Positions 23,782 through 27,830 of a DNA stretch of 27,830 nt are shown one piece after another. The position numbers and the translations under genes are program-made. This stretch comes from JANWHF01 sp036276235 (GTDB taxonomy: Bacteria; Planctomycetota; Phycisphaerae; Tepidisphaerales; Tepidisphaeraceae). How positions within the stretch are numbered: position 1 is the stretch's first letter; each line of letters begins with the position of its first letter. The stretch covers positions 1-27,830 of the forward strand of contig DATBDZ010000287.1 in the NCBI GenBank assembly GCA_036276235.1. The letters are read 5' to 3'. Below the pieces are notes generated by a model that saw only the letters and a list, made by a program, of their open reading frames with translations, had not been told where the DNA came from and did not search any database.

Positions 23782-23848
23782 GTAGGGCGGGATTTATCCC
23801 GCCGCTTCCTCTGTCTGCTGAACGACGGCGGGATAAATCCCGCCCTAC
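23782..23848. repeat. Perfect TA-flanked palindrome (23-bp arms)
   Basis: The left arm 23782-23804 starts GTAGGGCGGGATTTATCC and the right arm 23826-23848 ends GGATAAATCCCGCCCTAC; the arms pair at all 23 positions around a 21-base loop. The family differs from the 22815/22899 copies but shares the GTAGGG...CCCTAC ends and TA borders (23783-23784 and 23846-23847). The right-hand CTA (23845-23847) is the stop of the TIM-barrel gene. It fills most of the 106-bp gap before deoR. Confidence 0.88.
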
Positions 23849-25089
23849 TGTTTTGCTTTGCCGTTTCCTTCTCCTGAGCGATGCAGGTCGGCTTTGATCC
23901 TTTGCCGCGCGTAAGCGACTTTTTGCGCTGAGGTCATTGACTTGAAATCGGGTTTGGGATTCGTGTTCGATATCACCGCTGTCGCAACCGATGGCTTTCG
24001 CGTCGTCGCGGCTGTCGTTCCCGAATAACTGCTGGCGGTGCTCGTCAGTTCAAGATCATCCTTCAGCGATCGATATGGTTTGATCTTCAGCTTCTCAAGC
24101 TCGCCGTGGTAGGCCTTCACGGCTTCGGACGCACTGAGCTGCGCGTTGGCGATTGCGTGCAGGAATTTGACGAACGTGAGTTGATGCTCGCTGTTGTTGA
24201 TCTTGCGGCCGAAGAGGGCCGCCCGCGCGCCGTGTTTTTTTGCGTCTTCCAGGAGGAAGAAGGCATCGTGCGTGGTGCCGCTGGAGCCGCCGAGGATCCC
24301 GGGGATGAGCGTTGGGTCATACGCCACCAAGTCTTCCATCGCCTGCGGCCCATGGTAGGCGATCTTGAGAAAGAGCGGCCGCCCGCTGCTGGGAACACCG
24401 GCGAGCGTGCGGACGATCAGATCATTGATGAAGCGGCCAAGATCCGCCGGGCAATGCGTGCCGCAGGCGTTGGGGTCAAAAACTTCCAGGAAATGGCGAA
24501 AGCCCTTCTGCTCGGCTTCGATGCGAAATTGCTTGTACGCCTCAAGCGTAACGTAATCGAATTCCAGGCGATTGTTCGGAGTGATGGAATAGAGACCCAG
24601 ATCCGCCCCCAGCCGCCGCTCGGGGTCGGTGGGATTTATCTTCCCGCTCTGAATCTGCTCGATCGTGACAGATCGAAATGGCCGCGAAGGTTCGGCGGCG
24701 TATGTACCGCCCGCCGGAAGATGAATGTCGGTCGTATCGTTTGCACGAACCGCCGGCGTAACCCGCGAGCTCTCAAAAATCCGGCCGCGAATCGTCAACG
24801 CCTCGCTCGTGCTGGCGGACATCAGCACGATATCCACCAACCCCTGCTTGGCGATCTCGCGCATCTGATCGCGATAATCCGAAAGCGATCGAGCCTTCCC
24901 CGTCACCGGGTCCTTCCCGGTAGCCGCAAGCCCAGTCGCCATGTCCGCATCCTTGGCGTCGGCGAGAATGAAATCCTTTGCCCCATGAGGATTGGCGCGA
25001 ATCGCCGCGATCTTTTCATCGAGCGAACGGTTGGCGCGGATAGGAGGGACGGGAATCGCGCCGTCGGGATTTGAACACGCACAGCTCAT
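23845..25089 (-). CDS. TIM-barrel protein resembling DhnA/LacD class I aldolases, in the BMC operon
   Basis: A 414-residue protein I do not recognise by name. The pattern suggests a (beta/alpha)8 barrel of the DeoC/LacD/DhnA type: FILADAKDADM at 40-50 (Asp in strand 1), VDIVLMSAST at 85-94, HFLEVFDPNACG at 199-210, PLFLKIAYHG at 238-247, GILGGSSGTTHDAFFLLEDA at 264-283, and ARAALFGRKIN at 288-298. Lys242 sits where class I aldolases form a Schiff base, and the GGSSG and FGRKIN turns fit a phosphate site. Residues 350-385 are a Ser/Thr/Pro-rich linker followed by a basic helix (SMTSAQKVAYARQRIKADLH), which could be a docking tail. It starts 7 bp after the membrane-protein gene. Function uncertain: aldolase, isomerase or a non-catalytic relative. 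Confidence 0.6.
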   Translation of the reverse strand: MSCACSNPDGAIPVPPIRANRSLDEKIAAIRANPHGAKDFILADAKDADMATGLAATGKDPVTGKARSLSDYRDQMREIAKQGLVDIVLMSASTSEALTIRGRIFESSRVTPAVRANDTTDIHLPAGGTYAAEPSRPFRSVTIEQIQSGKINPTDPERRLGADLGLYSITPNNRLEFDYVTLEAYKQFRIEAEQKGFRHFLEVFDPNACGTHCPADLGRFINDLIVRTLAGVPSSGRPLFLKIAYHGPQAMEDLVAYDPTLIPGILGGSSGTTHDAFFLLEDAKKHGARAALFGRKINNSEHQLTFVKFLHAIANAQLSASEAVKAYHGELEKLKIKPYRSLKDDLELTSTASSYSGTTAATTRKPSVATAVISNTNPKPDFKSMTSAQKVAYARQRIKADLHRSGEGNGKAKQ

Positions 25090-25096
25090 GATTGCC

Positions 25097-25456
25097 TCAA
25101 ATGATCAGGCTGAACATCGCACTGGTTGAAAGGAATATCCATGCTCCCGCTGCCAGCCCCAGGCTGTAACAACAGATGAAAAGGGCTCGCCAGGCTGAAG
25201 CCCCGAAATCCGCGACATACATTCCGTGGACATGTCGCACGAGCAGCCATCCGCTGATATTCGAAACCACCATGACCGTTCCAGCGATGCACATCGCGAG
25301 TTGTGGATCAATCTCGCCCCGAACATGAATCGTGTTTCCATGGGCATTCATATAACGCCAGTGCCGCACCATTGCGGCAAAGAACCACGGTGAGAAACCG
25401 CCCACCCATGCGAGCAGGCCCACGACGAATTGATACGGGTTGTGAACGTGGATCAT
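25097..25456 (-). CDS. Hypothetical three-helix membrane protein in the BMC operon
   Basis: A 119-residue protein with three predicted membrane helices: about 9-28 (FVVGLLAWVGGFSPWFFAAM), 52-72 (LAMCIAGTVMVVSNISGWLL) and 88-112 (WRALFICCYSLGLAAGAWIF). His-rich loops lie at the start (MIHVHNPY) and after helix 2 (VRHVHGMY). AGGAG lies about 9 bases before the ATG at 25456. It sits between the dehydrogenase gene (126 bp upstream) and the TIM-barrel gene (7 bp downstream), so it is expressed with the operon. I know no role for an integral membrane protein in the compartment; transport of a substrate or product is possible but unsupported. Confidence 0.75.
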   Translation of the reverse strand: MIHVHNPYQFVVGLLAWVGGFSPWFFAAMVRHWRYMNAHGNTIHVRGEIDPQLAMCIAGTVMVVSNISGWLLVRHVHGMYVADFGASAWRALFICCYSLGLAAGAWIFLSTSAMFSLII

Positions 25457-25553
25457 GGTACATCTCCTGCATCAACGCTTCCGACCACGTGTCATTTATC
25501 ACGCCGACTCCGACATCTTGAACGCGTGAGACGAACAGCAGAAGGTCTGCCGT

Positions 25554-25577
25554 CACGTTTCACGTCTTCACGTTTCA
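25554..25577. repeat. Short direct repeat CACGTTTCACGTCTTCACGTTTCA
   Basis: Two copies of CACGTTTCA separated by 6 bases lie just after the dehydrogenase stop on the minus strand. The ACGTTTCACG-like unit is typical of dispersed low-complexity spacers in this window. No gene or hairpin of note otherwise in 25457-25581. Confidence 0.4.
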
Positions 25578-25581
25578 TCTC

Positions 25582-26508
25582 CTATTTCTGCACCTGCGCA
25601 TAAGTCGCATCCAGTGCCTTCGCGCTTGCCTGCATCGCGCTGGCTTCGCGGGGCCAGAGTTCGATCTCGTATCGCTTGATCACGCCCGCGCGGGCGACGA
25701 GCGTTGGCACGCTTGTGCAGGTGCCTTTGATGCCATATTCGCCGGTGAGCTGCGTCGAAACCGGCAACACCTTGGGCTGATTCAGCGCGATCGGATGAAT
25801 CACCTCGGCGATGCTCAGCGCCACTGCCCATCCCGCGCCGCCTTTGAGCTCGATGGCTTCCGCGCCGCTCTTCTTTGTCCGCGTGAAAATCTTTTCCTGC
25901 ACGGTGCCGTTGAAGCCGGGGAGCTTGATGAGCGGGATGCCGCCGGCGGTGGCGGTGGACCAGATGGGGACCATGCTGTCGCCATGCTCGCCCAAAATCG
26001 TCGCCTTGATCTGTGTGGGCGGCAGGCCGGTTTCCAGTGCGATCAGCGAGCGGAAGCGCGCCGTATCGAGCTGCGTGCCCAGGCCGATGGCGCGGGTTGG
26101 ATCGAATTTGAGATAGTCGATCGCCAGCCGCGTCAGCACATCCACCGGATTGGAAACGACGAAGAGGATCGCGTCTTTTTTGAGCCCGACGCCTTTGAGG
26201 GAATCGAGAATCTGCTTGAAGAGCGTGACGTTGCGGTTGATCAGATCGAGGCGGCTTTCATCGGGCTTGCGGCGCAGGCCAGCAGTGATCAGCACGATGT
26301 CGGCATCCGCGCATTTGTCGTAATTGCCCGCGTAGATTTTCTGATCGCCGGCGATGCTGGCGCCGTGAAGCAGATCGAGCGCCTCGCCCGCCGCCATTTT
26401 TTCGTTGGCGTCAAGCAGATGAATTTCGCTGACGATGCCAGCGCATTGGAGGGCGAACGCCGCATTAGACCCGACCCGCCCGCCGCCGCCGATGATGGAG
26501 ACTTTCAT
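25582..26508 (-). CDS. Lactate/malate-type NAD-dependent dehydrogenase of the BMC locus
   Basis: A 308-residue 2-hydroxyacid dehydrogenase. It has the Rossmann opening MKVSIIGGGGRVGSNAAFAL, an Asp after strand 2 (HLLDANEKM, meaning NAD rather than NADP), and SNPVDVLT. It also has GLGTQLDTARFRSLIA with the substrate-binding Arg, and GEHGDS with the catalytic His. At the position that separates lactate (Gln) from malate (Arg) enzymes the sequence reads TAGLRRKPDESRLDL, with Arg in the malate-type position. Planctomycete BMC operons carry such a dehydrogenase, usually called lactate dehydrogenase and proposed to recycle NADH. The start at 26508 begins the Rossmann fold; the upstream frame only reads through a palindromic repeat. 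No Shine-Dalgarno is visible. Confidence 0.9.
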   Translation of the reverse strand: MKVSIIGGGGRVGSNAAFALQCAGIVSEIHLLDANEKMAAGEALDLLHGASIAGDQKIYAGNYDKCADADIVLITAGLRRKPDESRLDLINRNVTLFKQILDSLKGVGLKKDAILFVVSNPVDVLTRLAIDYLKFDPTRAIGLGTQLDTARFRSLIALETGLPPTQIKATILGEHGDSMVPIWSTATAGGIPLIKLPGFNGTVQEKIFTRTKKSGAEAIELKGGAGWAVALSIAEVIHPIALNQPKVLPVSTQLTGEYGIKGTCTSVPTLVARAGVIKRYEIELWPREASAMQASAKALDATYAQVQK

Positions 26509-26512
26509 ATTG

Positions 26513-26588
26513 TGTGGCACGGGCGTCTCGCCCGTGATTCCGATTTTTCCGGTGACAAAAAGACCACGGGCGAGACGCCCGTGCCACA
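26513..26588. repeat. Perfect palindrome with 24-bp arms filling the aldolase-dehydrogenase gap
   Basis: The left arm 26513-26536 starts TGTGGCACGGGCGTCTCG and the right arm 26565-26588 ends CGAGACGCCCGTGCCACA; all 24 positions pair around a 28-base loop. It occupies 76 of the 85 bases between the aldolase stop (26594-26596) and the dehydrogenase ATG (26506-26508). It is 4 bp from the start and 5 bp from the stop. Confidence 0.88.
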
Positions 26589-26593
26589 ACCGA

Positions 26594-27553
26594 TCAGACT
26601 GACGCCATAATTTGATCCGTGATCGTTTGCACTAACATCTCCAGATCCGCGTCACTGTAATTCCCCGCCGGTACGAGCGAATGAATCGCCTTTTCCATCG
26701 GCGAGACTTGCACGGCTGTCGAAGGACGCAGCTCCGATCCGCTGGGGATCGGCGCAACGCCGCCGGCGGGCGTGGCCATTTTTCCGCGGGTGGCGATATC
26801 GCTGACGCGGGTGATGAAATCGGAGTTGCAGCTAAGGCCGGTGCCGCCATTCTTCAATCTCGGCTCATCCAGTCCGAAGCGAACCTTCAGCTCCAAAAGC
26901 TCCTTCATCTGGTCGGCGTCGAGCGGGCGGATGCTGCCGACCTGCTTGGCCAGCAGCAGGATGCGCGAGTAGGCATCGACAATTTCCAGCTTGTAGTAAG
27001 CACCGTCGAGATCTTGGTCGTAGGTAACGGTGCCGTGGTTTTGCAGGAGGATCGTGTTGGAATCCTTGACGTAGGGAAGGATCGATTCGCCGAGGCGGGT
27101 GTCGCCGGGCGTCACATATTTGGCGGTTCGCACCGCGCCCAGAAACACCTCGGCTTCAGGATGAATGCAGGTCGGCAGCTCGACGCCGGCAACCGCGAAT
27201 GCCGTCGCGTGCGGCGGATGGCTATGGACGACCGCCTTCACATCCGGGCGCGCTTTGTAGATCGCCAGATGAAGAAGAATTTCGCTGGTGCGCTTGCGCT
27301 TGCCGCCCAATTGCTTCCCTTCCAGATCGACGGCACAGATGTCATCGGGCTTGAGGAAACCCTTGCTGATGCCGGTCGGCGTGCAGAGCACGCGATTCTC
27401 GCCGATGCGATAGGAATGATTTCCCTCGTTGCCGGCGCAGAATCCCTTGATCCAGATGCGGCGACCGATCTCGCACATCTGTTCCTTGATCTGGAACTCC
27501 GAAACGCGGGAATGCCCGTTGGAAGAGCCGTTGCCACTTGTGCCATATGCCAT
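26594..27553 (-). CDS. Class II aldolase (fuculose/rhamnulose-phosphate type) with encapsulation-peptide-like tail
   Basis: Predicted to split L-fuculose 1-phosphate or L-rhamnulose 1-phosphate into dihydroxyacetone phosphate and L-lactaldehyde inside the microcompartment. The aldolase II/adducin domain spans about 20-215 of 319 residues. It shows GFCAGNEGNHSYRI, TPTGISKGFLKPDDI, TSEILLHLAIYKARPDVKAV with the catalytic-site Glu, HSHPPHATAFAV with the zinc-binding histidines, and LLQNHGTVTY with the third His. After a Gly/Pro/Ser-rich linker (about 258-283) the protein ends in a predicted amphipathic helix (DADLEMLVQTITDQIMASV). This is the kind of C-terminal tail that targets enzymes into BMC lumens. 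Residues 1-17 are a Ser/Gly-rich leader. It follows the shell-protein gene and precedes the dehydrogenase. Confidence 0.9.
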   Translation of the reverse strand: MAYGTSGNGSSNGHSRVSEFQIKEQMCEIGRRIWIKGFCAGNEGNHSYRIGENRVLCTPTGISKGFLKPDDICAVDLEGKQLGGKRKRTSEILLHLAIYKARPDVKAVVHSHPPHATAFAVAGVELPTCIHPEAEVFLGAVRTAKYVTPGDTRLGESILPYVKDSNTILLQNHGTVTYDQDLDGAYYKLEIVDAYSRILLLAKQVGSIRPLDADQMKELLELKVRFGLDEPRLKNGGTGLSCNSDFITRVSDIATRGKMATPAGGVAPIPSGSELRPSTAVQVSPMEKAIHSLVPAGNYSDADLEMLVQTITDQIMASV

Positions 27554-27565
27554 GGAGTATTTGGA

Positions 27566-27647
27566 GTAACGCGTGATGCGTGATGCGTAATGCGTAAGAG
27601 GAAGATGGCTCCTCCTTACGCATTACGAATCACGCATTACGCATTAC
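27566..27647. repeat. Palindrome of GCGTAATGCGTGAT-like units between shell-protein and aldolase genes
   Basis: The left arm 27566-27602 and right arm 27610-27647 pair at 30 of the first 33 positions, with a 7-base loop (AGATGGC region). Each arm is a run of the 8-base unit ATGCGTRA. It covers most of the 106-bp gap between the shell-protein stop and the aldolase start. An AGGAGG on the minus strand lies at the loop but has no ATG at a useful distance. Confidence 0.75.
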
Positions 27648-27659
27648 CATTCCAACCTT

Positions 27660-27830
27660 TCAAATTTCGTGTTCAACAACCACATGATCCAAAATCGCCG
27701 CGTTGTAGGCGTCCAGCGGCACCCGCTTCTCCGGGTAAAACGGCATGCACGCCTCGCGGCTTTCGGCTACCGCGATCAGATCTCCCGTGTGCGCGCCCAG
27801 ATGGTCGTAGCTCACGAGGACCTCGCTGGT
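27660..27830 (-). CDS. EutN/CcmL-family BMC vertex (BMC-P) shell protein, C-terminal 56 residues
   Basis: I translated the minus strand from the window edge to the TGA at 27660-27662; the 5' end lies beyond the window. The 56 residues read TSEVLVSYDHLGAHTGDLIA, then VAESREACMPFY and KRVPLDAYNAAILDHVVVEHEI. This is the second half of a EutN/CcmL barrel: the D-x-L-G-A-x-x-G-D turn, the strand ending in E-S-R-E-A, and the final V-P-x-D-x-x-x-x-A-I-x-D strand. Pentamers of this family cap the vertices of microcompartments. The gene leads directly into the aldolase gene on the same strand, so this window holds the downstream end of a BMC operon. The hexameric shell proteins and the aldehyde dehydrogenase would be expected further right. 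Confidence 0.82.
   Translation of the reverse strand, partial: TSEVLVSYDHLGAHTGDLIAVAESREACMPFYPEKRVPLDAYNAAILDHVVVEHEI

Noticed and set aside
24106..25074. A 322-codon plus-strand frame opposite the TIM-barrel gene
   Set aside because: The minus-strand product has clear barrel-like motifs, operon spacing and a strand-consistent context; the plus frame has none.
26509..26589. An extended N-terminus for the dehydrogenase starting at 26589
   Set aside because: The extra 27 residues are only the translation of the palindromic repeat; the Rossmann fold begins at the ATG at 26508.

Overview
The window looks like chromosome from a planctomycete, most likely class Phycisphaerae. The evidence is a bacterial microcompartment (BMC) locus of the planctomycete sugar-degrading type at the right end, GC-rich genes with few Shine-Dalgarno sites, a remnant of the zinc-ribbon tail (CGYxLRATPxRxPECG) common in Phycisphaerae proteins, DUF4058 and Uma2 genes, and many intergenic palindromes of several unrelated families. 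The lineage is inferred from gene content; no rRNA or other marker is present. I saw no tRNA, rRNA, CRISPR array or intact transposase.

Left part (1-5,250). On the minus strand, a phosphomannomutase/phosphoglucomutase gene is followed by an MGDG-synthase/UgtP-like glycolipid glycosyltransferase and then a sensor histidine kinase cut by the window edge just after its catalytic His. Upstream lies a two-gene unit, a Panacea-domain (DUF4065) protein followed by a MazF/PemK-like small protein, which looks like a toxin-antitoxin pair. Next to it is the decayed 3' end of a Phycisphaerae-type membrane protein.

Middle (5,250-20,660). This is mostly housekeeping and envelope genes: a long U32-family rRNA/tRNA-hydroxylation-type protein, a Uma2 nuclease-like protein, an S41 processing peptidase followed by tsaD and nnrD on the minus strand, a small lipoprotein and an outer-membrane beta-barrel-like protein, a frameshifted DUF4058 gene, a serine hydrolase of the beta-lactamase fold, two small membrane proteins (zinc-ribbon and GYF_2), a BamE-like lipoprotein, 2-dehydro-3-deoxygalactonokinase, a DsrE-like exported protein and a GNAT acetyltransferase.

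Right part (20,660-27,830). lutB-lutC (lactate oxidation, with no lutA beside them) converge on a minus-strand operon. In transcription order that operon reads: EutN/CcmL-type BMC vertex protein (cut by the window edge), class II sugar-phosphate aldolase with a C-terminal encapsulation-peptide-like tail, lactate/malate-type dehydrogenase, a three-helix membrane protein, a large TIM-barrel protein resembling DhnA/LacD class I aldolases, and a DeoR regulator. The likely theme is breakdown of L-fucose or L-rhamnose through lactaldehyde inside the compartment, with lactate oxidised by the Lut enzymes.

The most unusual signals are in the DNA between the right-hand genes. Palindromes of at least four families sit at gene junctions. 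Three TA-flanked palindromes begin with G, so the flanking TA plus that G forms TAG, and this TAG is the stop codon of lutC, deoR and the TIM-barrel gene. Another palindrome with a perfect 24-bp stem fills almost the whole gap between the aldolase stop and the dehydrogenase start.
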